Shown here one piece after another: positions 36,009 to 49,800 of a stretch of DNA of 64,000 bases. The DNA comes from Notolepis coatsorum (taxonomy: Eukaryota; Chordata; Actinopteri; Aulopiformes; Paralepididae). The position numbers were made by a program, and so were the translations under genes. How positions within the stretch are numbered: the stretch's first letter is position 1; the number at the start of each line of letters is the position of its first letter. The notes under the pieces were generated by a model. That model ran no database searches. It had not been told where the DNA came from and saw nothing but the letters and a program-made list of their open reading frames with translations. The stretch lies in contig OZ020599.1 of assembly GCA_963971535.1 (NCBI GenBank), positions 97,981,646 through 98,045,645 of the forward strand, in the 5' to 3' direction.

Positions 36009-36970
36009 CTCATTGGACGGCAGACCTTATGATAGTCGGGTTAACTCGCCATCGCTTGAGCGCCAATCACGAGTATAGCCGCGTTTTAATCGTTATTTCT
36101 TTTATTAGCGATATCCATTCATTTTCATCCATCCAGCCTGATGCTATCGTTGGGAATGGGTCTGAGCTCGCAAAAGGGCAAATACCGCCCCCTACGCCTT
36201 CCGGCTGGTATTGCACTCCACTGGGAATGGTATAGTTTTTTTTCTGGGACGATCCAAGCCCTGCGGGCATGGTTTAAATAATCAGGCGAGGTAACCTGAT
36301 TTCAACGATAGAACTGCGAGGCTGCCCCCCCCCCCCCCCCCCTCATATGCAATGCTGTTGAATGTGGCACGGACCTCCGCGCCCAGTACTTCAAATGGCG
36401 GTCAGATAATTGGATAATTTCTTTTGCATTACATCAGATACAAGGTAAGAACATTATATATAAATTTGATCGTTGATCTGATATGTATTTCTACCCGATC
36501 GATGCTGTATCTGTGTGTGTATGTGTGGCTGTTTTCCGTTGTTTGCAGGAGGTGGGGGGGGGGGGGGGGGGGCGCCGCGCTACGAGGGCCATTTCATGTA
36601 TGCATGAGGAAGGACAATAATGATGATATAGTGTTGATTTCAGGAAGATTCGATAATCAGCTGAAAAATGACAATGTGTTTTGTGTATTCCACTAAAGGG
36701 CTATTATCGCGTCTTTCTCTGGAATTACTAGAAGTCACCAAAACTATACTCGTATTCAAAACGGTATAAAACGGAACTGTACCGATGAAAAAACAATCCG
36801 TTTTGTACATGTTGACTGCAAGCAACTCACTGATAATCGACGAGTGTATTAGACCCATAGCCATAATTTAAGATATATTTTAAGCACTCGCAAATCTCCC
36901 CGTCCTCCCATTGATTAAATCGCTGGCCATCTAGACCTAATTCAGTCATATAGCTCCGGAGCTGAATGAG
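36009..36970. mobile_element. TTAA-flanked MITE related to the copy in L1
   Basis: Ends CTCATTGGACGGC / GCTGAATGAG, with TTAA at 36005-36008 and 36971-36974. Shares GAGCGCCAATCACGAGTATA and CATCCATCCAGCCTGATGC-type core sequence with 1521-2410. Contains C and G homopolymer runs at about 36326 and 36555. Confidence 0.8.
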
Positions 36971-37155
36971 TTAACAGTTTCCTTTTATGGCAAGCAGGTT
37001 GTGTTATTCTGAATTAATTCATAAACTATAAAATGTATTAAAATTGTTGTCCTGATGTTTCTTATTACCCATCCTAACATAACAAATCCATATAATTTTC
37101 ATATTTCTTATGGACATTATGTGGCAGTAATATGTGAGCAGTCAAAATTACTGTT

Positions 37156-37621
37156 TTTTTTGTTTGATCCACTTTTTCTCCCATTTTCTATATTTTCTCC
37201 CATCCCAATTTCGTATCATCCAATTCAACCCTCCCCTGTCACGAACGCTGTTTCTTGCCTCCCACAAGCCGGCTGCAATGTGGACTAAGTCATACATAGC
37301 ACAAGTCCCCTCCGGTACTTGAGGTAACAGCAGTCGCATCTTTTCACCTGCGTAGCTCGATCTCTCAGTGGCGAGGAGTAACGCGTGGGAGGCTCACTTC
37401 CTGATTCTACTGCGCAGGCGCATCAACCGACCTGTAGGAGTCGCTGTCCACAACGCCCGATCCCCACCCATCAGTTTCCCACCCCCTAATACGGCCAATG
37501 TGTATTAGTATGAACGACCAGCTAAACTGAAAGCAATGTGGAGCGCTGGGCTCGAACAGGCGAGCCCAGCGTCTCCGCATTCGTGGCGAGCGCCTTGCCC
37601 ACTACGCCACGTAGCCGCCAA
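37156..37621 (-). mobile_element. tRNA-derived SINE, copy 5, just 3' of the MHC class I membrane exon
   Basis: Very similar to copy 1, and both are on the minus strand. Perfect 17-bp target duplications CAGTCAAAATTACTGTT lie at 37139-37155 and 37622-37638. It lies downstream of the membrane exon (37855-37748) of the class I gene. Confidence 0.95.
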
Positions 37622-37747
37622 CAGTCAAAATTACTGTTATGGCCTTTCTTGTACTGTAGTTATGGAATTCCGGTCATTCTAGTATTAACTAGTACTTATC
37701 ATGTACATTATTACTGTAATCATGTTCCTCTCTTGACCAATACTTAC

Positions 37748-37855
37748 ATTTCAGTCTCCACATGGCAAAGACGGCAGAAGATATGATCAGTATCGGTATG
37801 ACCACTGCCAGGATTACTAAAATGATGGAGAAGTCATCTGGATCGCTCTCAGATT
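37748..37855 (-). CDS. MHC class I connecting peptide and transmembrane exon
   Basis: The acceptor GTTGACAG is followed by an acidic linker ESESDPDDF, a roughly 24-residue hydrophobic helix (SIILVILAVVIPILIISSAV), then MWRLK and a strong donor GTAAGTATT at 37747. If that donor is not used, translation continues CKYWSREEHDYSNNVHDKY to a stop at 37689. Any further cytoplasmic exon was not found. Confidence 0.85.
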
Positions 37856-40800
37856 CTGTCAACAAGCACATAATGTAATGTCAGTACATTTCACTACCAA
37901 AGTATGCAGTAGTCCTTTCAGATTCAGTTGTAGTCAGACAGAATTATGTCAAAATAATTATAAAAATGAAAAGAAAATTGTGCATATACGGTAAACAGTG
38001 CATTTATATAGCGCTTTTATCCAAATCGCTTTACAATTTGTTCCTCACATTCACACACCGATGGCAGAGGCAACCATGCAAGGTGCCAACCTGCACATCG
38101 GGAGCGCAGTTTAGGGGTTAAGTGACTTGCTCAAGGACACTTCGAAATGGGAGGAGTGGGAATCGAACCAGGAAGCTCATTTGGGCTCGTCATCTTACCC
38201 CAGGTAACGGGCATCTTGTTGTCCAGACTGAGGTGAGAGGTCATGCAGGTGTAGTTGTGTCTCTCTCTCAGCTCTTGTGCACTGACCTCCATGGTCCTCC
38301 TCACTTGATAAGTTCCATCCATGTTGGGCAGCACCGGCCCCCCTGTGAGCCTCTCCTCTGCTACAGGCTGGCCGTCCCTCAGCATGGTCAGGTTAATGAA
38401 ACGAGGGTAGAAGCCGGTGGCCAGACAGCCCACCTGAGCCAAGCCGCCATCTTTGTTTACCCTGTGAAAGACTCGAACCCTGGGGCGCTCTGGGGAGACA
38501 ACATTCATACAGTCATACTGCTTCAGAGGCATAAATAAAGGGAGTTCTTGGGGTCCGGGGGTACTGGGGTGGGGGGTAGGAGTGGTGGAGGAAATGTCTT
38601 TTGTGGTGTCTGTAATAGTATAAGTTGATTTTTTATGCTCTGTATTTATTATTTGTATTATTGCTAATGTCATTATTGTTGTTATTATTATTGTTGTGGT
38701 ATTGTGAGGTCTTGTTATTATTATTACTACTGTATTGTGTTGGTCTTGTTTTATGTATAAAACGAAAAAAGAAATATATATATTTGATCAAAATAAATAA
38801 ATAAAGGGAGTTCAAGACCCTTATAACTCTCAGACTATACTACGTACATATACACTACTTATAGCTTCTATCCAGGCCATCAGGATGCCCAGTGACTCTA
38901 TGCAACACTAACCCATCCATCTACATTCACTGCACACACATCCACATGCACACACTCTCTAAACACTCATTTTAAACACTACACCATATTTGATCTATTT
39001 ATTACAAAAATATTTGCACTACATCCCTACCACCTCCATTGTTTGCATGTTGTACTTAGTGTTTGTACTTTATTATTCTTACTGTATGAAGCACATTCTC
39101 AGGGGGCTCATATACAGAACCAAGCATTTCACTGAAATGTACATGTACTTTATATGTGACAAATAAAACAAAACTTGAAACACTAGAACATTTTCACGTC
39201 AGCTACAAGGAAGGGCCAAGGGTCCCCAAATAAAACCCTGCACCTGTGGCCACTGTATGCTAGTGTCATGTTTAGTGAATGTTCAACACAGTAGCCAACT
39301 TACCTTTTCTACGAACAATGTTCTTCTTTTGCTCAAGGAAAAAGTGCAAATATTTGACGCAAATCGGCAGGTAAACATTTTCCATAAGGCTTTGAACAGT
39401 CTGTTTCCTCAGTCTGTTGAACACAAGCTCTGGCCATTCAGGATGATAGTTGTACTGTTGTTTGTTGAAATTTAACGTGCCCCCGTCGACTCCATTGAAA
39501 ACCTCCTTTATCATGATATGGCCTCGTTTGTCGTCGCCCAGTAATTCACAGCCAGTGATTCTTTGCTGCACAATTAGTCCTTTAATGAAAACAAAAGCAG
39601 AATACAATTTAATTAAACTGAAGAAAACAAGTCAATAGATTGTTTTGTTTTGTTTGTTTATTTAAAGGATCCCCATTAGCTTATGTCGTAGCATTTTGCT
39701 AATCTTCCTGGGGTCCACACACAATCAACATTACAACAAATAATACATCAATACAGAAAATAAATAAAAATGTACAGTATTAAACAAAACAATTTATAAT
39801 AATAAGTCAAATGAACAGAAGAACATACAATTATTGATACAGTAAAAATATAAAAACAAATCCAGTTTAACCCAACGAGTCATTGTCATCCTATACAAAC
39901 ATGAACCAAAAGCAAACATCTCTATAAGCGTCCAATCAACCCAACTAAACAAACAAAGAAAATTAAACAACCTGTCATCAAACACTTAAAGGAACACGCC
40001 AACTTTTTGGGAAATTTGCTGATTTGCCATCTACCCTGGAGTTAGACAAGCAGATACATACCCTTTTCTTCTCTGTGCATGCAGGGCACGAAATTAACTT
40101 TTTGACTCACCGGCCAGTGGTGGGTAGATGGGAAGAATCTACCCGCCAAGCATATTTCTTACCTGCCAAATTTATTTTGATTAAAAAATATATATATATA
40201 TATTTTATATACATTTTTTTTTTTAATAAAATATATATTATATAATCATACTTGTAGTTGTATTATCTGCGATACATCGCCACCACGCAATAAGTCAAAA
40301 TGCTCGCTATCTGCAAACAGCTCCACTGTCTGTGTGTATACTTGAGTAGCCTCCAGCTCCAGCAAGGATTCTCCGGCGCTGCAGCTAGAACCCTATATTC
40401 TGCTAGACCCTACATTTAGCATGCAAAGATTCTCCGGCGCTGCAGCTGGACCCTATTGGTATAATGTTACGGTTCTTTGGTCAAATCACATTCAACATGC
40501 CCTCAGCTAGAATACGCATTGAATCAATGTTATAAGACATTGATATCAGGAGCTATATGTAGCTACTGCTAGCCCGCTAGATAACGTTAAGACAATTTAG
40601 TTTACTGGGACATATAGAGCTAACGTGAGCTAGCTAACGTGAGCTAGCTAACGAGGGAACGGAGGTATTATGCACTCGAGTCGACTATTGCTGGAGCATT
40701 TGTTGATATCAGCAGCTATCAGTAGCTAGCCAGCTAGATACCGTTAGACAATGCCTCGTCATGTATTAAACTAAAAGTGAATAGTTGACTGGGTCATTGT

Positions 40801-43800
40801 TTAAACAGTAACGGTAGCTCATGGAGGTCCGCTCTAGACTAGAGCAGACTGCCTCTGTGATTGATACGAGCAGAAGCCAATGGTATCCCGCTGCTGGGCT
40901 GGGCGGATATGACTCGTTGCCACGTTTTGTTTTCAAAATAAGAGTATCATACGAACCGAATGTTGCTAACTGCCGGAGCCATCGATATTATGACTGGAGA
41001 TGCGCTTGCGGCGGAAATGAGACCCGCACAGATTTTCAAAATAAGAGTATCGTTATGAACTTGATTGATTGATTACACGCCACACGGCGGGCAGACCTCT
41101 CAGTGGGAGGCGCCAAACGTAAAAACTGAGCGCCAATGGCGCTTGGCGGGCTCTAGTTTCGCCCCCTGTGTGCATGCATTAGCCTGGGCGCAGTGATTTC
41201 ATCACCTCAAAATCCCTGTTGTTTTTTGAAAAACAGGGCTTTTGAGGTGATGAAATCACTGCGCCCAGGCAGCAGTGGTTCGGCAAACAAATTTTTCGAG
41301 TATATATCTGCTTAGAAAACGAAAATGTCTAATTATTATTATAATTTTTTGGTAAATACACAGGTCACAACATGTTTACTGGAAAGTTTTGGAGTTGTAT
41401 TTGGAGTGTATTCCATGACTGTTGGGAACTAGGCTACACTGGCACACCTACTTCCAGTGAATGACGCTAAGCTAGGCTAACGGTGCAGCTGTTCCCTAAG
41501 CCTAATGCATGCTCAGAGAAGAAAAGGGTATGTATCTGCTTGTCTAACTGGGTAGATGGCAAATAAGCTAATTTCCCCAAAAGTTGCCGTGTTCCTTTCA
41601 GTGTTTGATGACAGGTTGTTGTAAGTGCATCTTCAGTCTCTTGTTGAACAATATTTAGTTTTTTTCTTTGCGGATATGAAGAGGAACACTCTTCTCTATG
41701 TAAATGTAAGAAACGTTTTTGACTCCTACGTCATCGTGAATTAGGCTAATAAACAAGAGATTATGGGAGCTCACCATTTGTGGAGTTAAAGCGATTCTGT
41801 GCAAGCGATGTCCTCTTCTTCATGCTATAGAACGTGTCCCCAAAAACCACACCCATCTCATTTTGGGCAACTTCATCCAACTCCATCTCTTGGCCCCCAT
41901 GCTTATGGTATATAAACCTCTGGTCGTTTGAATCATAGTAGCCCACCTGAACATCATCCAGCATCAGAACTGCAGAGAATTCAGGAAACTGTGTCTGTCC
42001 ACTTATGTGTGTTGCGAATATCCACAGAGAGTGTAGGCCTTCACCTGTGGAGTAGAATATCTTTAGGTTCATGGATCAAAGGGAATGGCAAATGTGTTGT
42101 GATTTAGCCAAATAATGACCTTAATCATCGTACCCCGAATTTCACTGACTGAAATCTACTATGGGTGCACTGGGGTACATTTCAGTGAGCTGTACAGAGT
42201 TAGCTGGTAAACCCAACCTCTACTGTGCTCAAATGCATAGTATGAGATTAAACAAATGCTTGCCAATTGGGTGCGACGTAATGTAAAGATATATAAACAT
42301 TGCACTTTACAAGCAACTTTTGGCAAACGTACTTTTGGCGAGCATTTGTTTTCTGGCCTACTATGGTTGAGCATACTAGAGTTTTGGTATACCAGCTAGG
42401 TGAAAATACCATAGGCCAGAAACCAATGCTCGGAAATTGGGCGCGACGTAATGTAAAGATGTGAAATGACTTTGTTGGCTTTGTTATGACACAACCTTCA
42501 ATATTCAGTAAATCGTTTAAAAAGTGCAATGTTATAGTCTCACAAACTAAAAACACAAGTGAACCACTCACATCCACAATAGAACGACGTACAAAAGATA
42601 ATATGGAAGGAAGAGGAAAAGTATCCAAGTTTTATGATGTGTTGTTATCAGGATCGGAAGAGAGCTCTTTGAGCAGTATGCAGGCATGGGAGAGAGACAT
42701 GCAGGTGGACATAACAGAAGATGATTGGGAACAAGTATGTGAAATGTCACAGACCCTTTCAATTAATATCAGATGTAAACTTTTACAATACAAATGGGTC
42801 CATATAACTTAATTATAAGTCACTTTGAATAAAAGTGTCAGCTAAAGATGACTACATGTAAAATGTAAATATTATGTCCCAACCCATGGTTCAAGAAACA
42901 CTGTGCAATGGGGGAGGCTAAGTGGCGCAGTGGGCAAGGCGCTCGCCACTAACGCAGGAGATGCTGGGTTCGAGCCCAGCTCTCGGCGTTGCTTCCGGCT
43001 TGGCTGGTCGTTCATACTAATACAATTGGCAGTATTAGGGGGTGGGAAAGCCGGTGGGTGGGGATCGGACATTGTGGACAGCGACTCCTACAGGTCGGTT
43101 GGTGCGGCCTGTACAGCAGAATCAGGGAGCAACGGGGGCAGCGTGAGCCTCCCACGCGTTACTCATCGCCGCTGAGAGATCGCGCTGTACAGGTGAAAAG
43201 ATGCGACAGCTGCCTCCTCGTGTACCGGAGGGGACACGTGATGCAAGGCTTGGTCCACATTGCAGCCGACCAGTGGGAGGCATGGTCTAACAACGTTCGA
43301 GACAGGGGAGGGTAGAATTGGATAACACGAAAATGGGGAGAAAAAGTAGATACAAAAAAAAGAAACACTGTGCAATGGGCGGCGTAGCGGAGATTGCGCT
43401 CGTCACCAATGCAAGAGACTCCGGTCTCAAATCCCGGTGTCAGCATTGCCTGCGGCTTGGGCCAGTCGTCATACTATCTCAATTGGCAGAGGTAGCGGGT
43501 GGAAGTCGATGGGTGGAGATTGAATGTTGTGGACAGCGACTCCTACAGGTCGGTTGTGTGATGCCTGTACAGCAGAGACAGGAAGTATCGGGGGCAGCGT
43601 GAGCCTCCCACGCGTTACTCCTCGCCACTGAGAGTCTGCGCTGTCTGGTGAAAAGATGCGACAGGCTGCCTCCTCGTGTACCGGAGGGGACACGTGATGC
43701 AAGGCTTCTACAGCCGACCAGTGGGAGGTATGTCTAGCAACGTTCAAGACAGGGGAGGGGAGAATTGGCAATACGAAATTGGGATGGGAGAAAAAATTGA

Positions 43801-46800
43801 AAAAATAAGGAGAAAAAGTGGATACAAAAAAAAGCACTGTGCAATAGTAATATACAATGTAGAGGTGATTAAACTGGGTATAAAATATATAAATTAGTAC
43901 TACTGGGTGTACAGAGTTGTACAGGTATAAAGACACTATGGTAGTAAGTAGGGATGCACGATATTGGCTTTTTTACCGATACCGATATACCGATATTGTC
44001 CAACTCTTAATTTCCGATACCGATATCAACCGATACCGATATATGCAGGGTTTCCACCCCCAAAAAACAGAATAATTTCATGTAATTAACATTACATATC
44101 TCTTGTTGTGGAATTAACACAACATTATGCATACTTTTGACAATAAATAAAATCAGTATTTGTTCTTACTTGCTTGCCTGGACCCTGGGTAAATAAAGGT
44201 TATAGAAATGTAAAAAAATATATATATATTGAAACCGATACCGATATTTTCCGATATCACATTTCAATGCCGATATCGGCCGATAATATCGGTAGGCCGA
44301 TAATATCGGACATCCCTAGTAGTAAGTCATACTGGCCAGCAGTGTAACTACAGTAAGAGTAGGTAAGGGATATGTACAGATATAGATCTAGTATATCTAC
44401 AGATATGTAAAAGGATTATGTGCAGGTATGTATATGGTAAGAATAAATATCTATATACAGCATTATTGTATATGCTATCATACAGAGTATGTGGCCAAAA
44501 TCTGGTTTGTTTTTGCTCATAATGTGACTCAGATCAAATCTTTTCACAACAGTGTGAACAACCAAACTGAGCTACAGCGCTACACAATCTGACACGTGAT
44601 TGCATTTGCAGGTGACAGGCCATGCAAAAAATATGTGTGACCAGCAGGTAACGTAAGGTTATGTATATAACCAAGTTCTGTTAGTTATGGTGCGCTCAGC
44701 ACCAGTTGCATATATCTCGCTTCAGCATATATACACTGAATAAATTTCAAAATGTACCTTTAAATGCCAGCATTCATCTGGCCACACCCCCATCCGCTTA
44801 CCTATATAAGCAGGGGTGGAGCCACACACTCATCTCCTTCCCAACAAATTTCACCACAATGAAAAATCAAGGGCTGCAGCGGCGTCCTGGTGCTGAGCGC
44901 ACCATAACTAACAGAACTTGGTTATATACATAACCTTACGTTCTGTTTCGTTATGGCTTCGCTCAGCACCAGTTGCATAACAGGAGCTGAGCGGGAGCCA
45001 TAGCTCGACAAATACACCCTGCTGAGGCCCCCCACAGCCATCAGATCAGGGAGGGCCGAGCCCCCCCGACCCACCCTAATGGAGGGCACCCCCCCCTATT
45101 GGTGGCTTCACGGGAGGGCGACGGACCCGACCATGCGAAGAGGCACTCAAGCAACTCAACGCACAGGGTGAGCAGACCGTGGCTTGACCCCACGACTACA
45201 CACACGCACAACCCGCATGCCACCCGGGAACGAACGGAGGAAACAACCTCGTTACTGCCCCCAGAATCACGGGGTCAAGGGCAAACCCAACCCCGTGGCA
45301 AGGCCGTAGCAGCGGAGCGCGAAGGAAGACCCAGACCCACCAAAGGGACTGGACCCCCTGGAACGGGGGCCCGGAGAAGTCCATGATGCCAGCATCAAGA
45401 CCCCACCAGGTGGGCACTTAGTGACCCCGCCCCCCACATCGCCAGCGTATTCGGACAAAGGCCCCTCAGCCGAGCGGGCCCTGTCCCCCCAATAGTACAC
45501 CGCCTGACACACTGACCCTGCAGAACAGGCAGTCAGCATGGCCGTAAGCACACATAAAAGGTTAACCAACGGAAGCAGGCAGCGCACCGGGGAAAAACCA
45601 GGCAACAGGCTGTTAACCCTAGCCTGGAGACTGCGGACGAGACAGGCGCCAGAGGGGACAGCTGAACACAGCCGCCCCGGCGGAAGGGGCGTATGCTGGC
45701 GTTTGTTGCATGACCAAGCCTCCATTTAAAAACCCCCACCCAGAGGGGTTGAGGCAGAGAAGGCTGACACGATTGGCAGACGTCATGAACGTGCAGGGGC
45801 ACCCTCAACCGGTGAACCCGGGAGTTGACACTGCTCCAACACACCAGGGAATCAACCACCTTGGTGTTACCCAATGCGGTGGTTGTTCCTATAACCCCTC
45901 AAGAAAAAACTCCAAAACACACCTGCGGGTATACACCGGCTATACCGCAGTACAAGTGTTTCAGTTTTCAAAAAAGGGTTAACCCAGGCCTACGGGTCGA
46001 CGAAACATTACTTCGGACCGGGCCTGGCGATACGGGAAGCACAGGGCCACCAGAGGAGGTCAAAGACCATCCCAACAGGCCCCTCTTCGCCATGCGTGAG
46101 AGAGGAGCGAAAAATAATGGAGAACCCGCCCCTAAGCACACCGTACTTGGTATTCCCAGGCGGTCTCCCAACCAAGTACTAACCAGGACCAACCTGTGTA
46201 GCGGCCGAGACCTGACGAGATCGAGCGTGTACAGGTTGGCATGGCCGTAAGCCATTACGACAGTGCTGAGTAAAAACGTACCCAACCAGGGTCTCCATAG
46301 TGCTTAACCCTGTGACACCCGGACCAACCTGGCATTTTTCCCCCTGAAAAAAGCCCAAGTTCCTCAGGGTACCAGAACAGCAGATCTGCATCCCCGGCGG
46401 ACAACGGGTTCAACTGATCCGGACCAGCGTGACCAGAACCAGTCCCGTGCCCTAACCACGCCGACATGCCTACTCCAGGAGAAGGGCAGATATGCGTGTT
46501 GATCTTAACATGAAAAGAAGGCGCCACCCAGACGTTCGGGCGAACCGCGCCCGGTGGCCCACCCCCAGGGCGTGAGACCCCTCTACATATGTTCAGATCC
46601 ATTCCGTCATCATCCCCCAGACATGAACAAGAATCCGTCGATAACCAACCCAGGTCGTGGGATGTGGTCGTCGGAAGAGGAAAAACCTCCATCCCAGTTG
46701 CTTTATAAAAACGCCGTTTTAACCTCAAGCAACCAAGGCGTGCCAGTCAGTCGCCTGTCTACAGCGAGCTAGCACTATGCGTGCGTCGGGACACACCCAC

Positions 46801-49800
46801 ATCAATGAACAGGCTATTCAGACCTGTCATTGAATCCCCAAGGCGCCCAGGGGAACAACAAGAGGGGTGTGACACTTCCTAACTCCAACTCTTTTTTAAT
46901 AGAAAAGAAGGAAGCACCAACAGTATGTATCCCAGTCTACACAGCCGGGGGTAAAAATTGTTCACATTTTTACATCCCACCACCTTCCCATAGGAAGGAG
47001 ATGGGAATCCCCAGAGAGACTTCCCACGCAAGCTGTACAGATTGAAAAGAATATATTGCACCTTGAGCCATGTAAAAAATTGGTTTTAGGGCTCTCCGGG
47101 GAAGAGGCACTGAACCCATACACACTCAATAATCGAATTGAATCGAATACATACACAATAGAATAGGACACCTTCTAGAGGGTCCACTCACTTTGACAAT
47201 CTGAGGAGGAGGCTCTGTACTCTGATGGAGGCTCCCTCACATGGAAGGAGGAGTCTGAACTCACAGAAGGCCCGAATAGGCGCTTGGTGAGGAGGAGCCC
47301 TGACCACCCCCCCGAAACAGATCCATCACATGGACCTGAACAGCACACGGAAGTCCTACCAACAGAGACGCGCACGGTGACGTACTCTATGGCGGGGGAA
47401 TTTCTGCGGTGCACACGCCCAATATCCCAGGCCGTGGTACCAGGAAACTCACCCCCCCCCCCCCCTCACCCCGTAACGTGCCGAACCGCAACGTGACAGG
47501 AATCTTGAAGGACAGGGGGTGTACCCCTGACCAACAGAAAAAAGGGGGAGAGGAAAGGTTACCAGTTCACCCCTTTACGACCCCACACCCATGATACGAT
47601 GTAATGACAAAAAGAGAATATGACACAGTCATAGTCAGCTCTATGAAGCGTTTGACAGCTTCACACAGCGCATGAGCTAACCTGCTATCTCATTTTTACT
47701 AAGGAAAACACACAGAATAGAGAGGGCTCTCTAAGAGCCCCGGTCCAACTCACACATGTGCTTCTGTGGCCAGTCCAACCCAGTTGTAGGTCACATGACA
47801 CACACAACCCATCATCACCTACAAAAAATGGCAAAAACACTCTACAGAGGAACGCCGTTTTTCATAATGAGAGAATACATAATTCTCGATTAGTATCGGC
47901 CACAGGCCTTGCTAAGCACACACGAAAGCGACCAAACAATCTTTTCTTTTAGGAAAATAAAGTTTCTCCAGCAGTCTTAGCACAACCTCAGCAATCAAGC
48001 TAAGGGTTACATCGCATCCCTACCACACAAAGACACAATGTAGTGCAACAACATGTCTGATAGGAGGATGAAAAAGTCCCCAGGGAACCGGGGGGAAACA
48101 CAATCCTCCTACTTTACCCTTAATACGGCCAGTTAAAACAGGAAAACCTGTTAATATGTGAACACACTGTTCATTGTCATCACAGGCTGAGAAAAGAAAA
48201 TTCTTTACTCATTTGTCACTAAGCATAGCTTCATAGGTTAGTTACCCCTTAGTTGTGAGTACACGGTACATATAACACACATGATGTTTCTCACACAACA
48301 ACCAGATCATTTTCACATCTGTAACAACAACCCGATTTGCACGGAGAAGCTAATTACCAGCGACAAGACAGTTCACACAAAACTCGCGTTGTATCCTAAA
48401 TGTATTGCAGCAACACACGTTTTTGGAAAACAGCGTTATTTACAAAACATGTAGAAGGTAAAGCCAGAAGACGCGTATAAGGTCTGGCCAAACCTTTGTC
48501 CTACCCGGAGCGTAGATCAGCGAAGTGCAGTCTCAAGGCCCCGTAGAAAACACAGCAGTCCTGTGTTGTTCGAACTGGGCAGCGTCGCCGCACCAACCCG
48601 TCGTTACGGTCCCCTTTGTTGACGCAGGCTTTGCCGTCCTGGCCCAGGGCAGGTTCGACGAACATCCTCTGTCAAAGATGACGTCGTAGTCAAGAGTGTT
48701 TAAAACATGTTATAATCAAAGCACGTTCAACAGAGTAGCATTAAGCTAACGGCCGCTCCAACCGTCGGTCGCTACTGCCCCTGCCCGCGAGACGCCGAGC
48801 GAACGGCGCACGCGACCAGAGGGGAGCTTGCGGCGGCGCGCGAGGAGCCGGAGCTACCCCGCGCTGGGCCTTGGCCGATAGCAGCAAGCTAACGTTTCCT
48901 AGTGATCACAGCAAGCTAGCGCCGCAGCTAACAGCTGACTGGCTAACAGTAGGCCCAACATATGTAGGCCACGCAGTGATCACAGCAGGCTAACGCCGCA
49001 GCTAACAGCTGACTGGCTAACCGTAAGCTAAGCAGCTATCACCTGAACTTGTACACAATGATATAACACTCACCCAGACAGGCCGCCGTTCTGAAACCCT
49101 CCTCACTTTTTAAGAGAAAAGAGAAACAAGATGTCAACACAGCTTTACAACGGTGATTTTACCAACACCCGACGGAGCCAGCACAATACCCAAACTGCCT
49201 GTGTAGCTGCTTGAACATAGATCTTCCGCTATCGAACATCTATGCCCATATCTCCTCGTGAAGGAATACTCTCATTTGGATATGAAAGAAGGGGCCTCAC
49301 GGTGACAGAAGAGATATCCACTCGTCCAGAAAACACAGGGATCACCAGTGTTAATGGTCGCGGTCCACTAGTTAAAACTATAATGGGCTTCAGACCAAGG
49401 TCTTCTGTCGCCTAAGAGGCTGAACAAAGGACCCTAGCCTGGGGCCGGTTTTCATAAACATTGTCAATTAGCCCCCATAGCACTAACAGACAAGTGGAGC
49501 CTGCCAGCAACAGTACTCACCCAACCTGAAACCCACCGCTTCTCACAACAGCGGCGCGTCCTATAGTTCAGCTGTGCCCTGAAAGGTTTCACCCCAACCA
49601 ACACAGCAAGGAACTGCAGTTGAGAGGCATGCAGTGGCGTGCTCCCAATACGAAAACCGGTGGAGGATTTTTAGAATGATCATCATCTTCCAGACACTCC
49701 AGTACGAAGACAATATCGCCGTATTTTCTCGAAAATAGTGAGAGAGAAAATAAAGATATGATGTCAACGTATCTCCTTGTTCTTCCTTTCCCCGTAAACA

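Larger units (their letters stand above)
39967..41625. mobile_element. Element with ~110-bp terminal inverted repeats, containing a hAT insertion
   Basis: Left arm (CAACCTGTCATCAAACACTT...GGAACACGCCAACTTTTTGG...CAGATACATACCCTTTTCTT) is mirrored on the right (AAGAAAAGGGTATGTATCTG...GTTCCTTTCAGTGTTTGATG). The outer border was not resolved. The interior holds the hAT-like element 40082-41168 and a hairpin at 41191-41279. It lies in the class I intron between alpha-2 and alpha-1. Confidence 0.8.

Noticed and set aside
42248..42628. 126-codon ORF as the class I leader exon (contains a hydrophobic stretch)
   Set aside because: No in-phase donor follows a signal-like segment, and the ORF overlaps a short internal repeat.
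46134..46252. Functional 5S rRNA gene
   Set aside because: The C box is good, but the A-box/intermediate region and 3' stem differ and no T-run terminator follows, so it was annotated as 5S-like.
45099..46728. Several 90-157-codon ORFs on both strands in the DIRS-like interior
   Set aside because: GC-rich, proline/arginine-rich, no recognisable motif, and overlapping on opposite strands including the 5S-like sequence.
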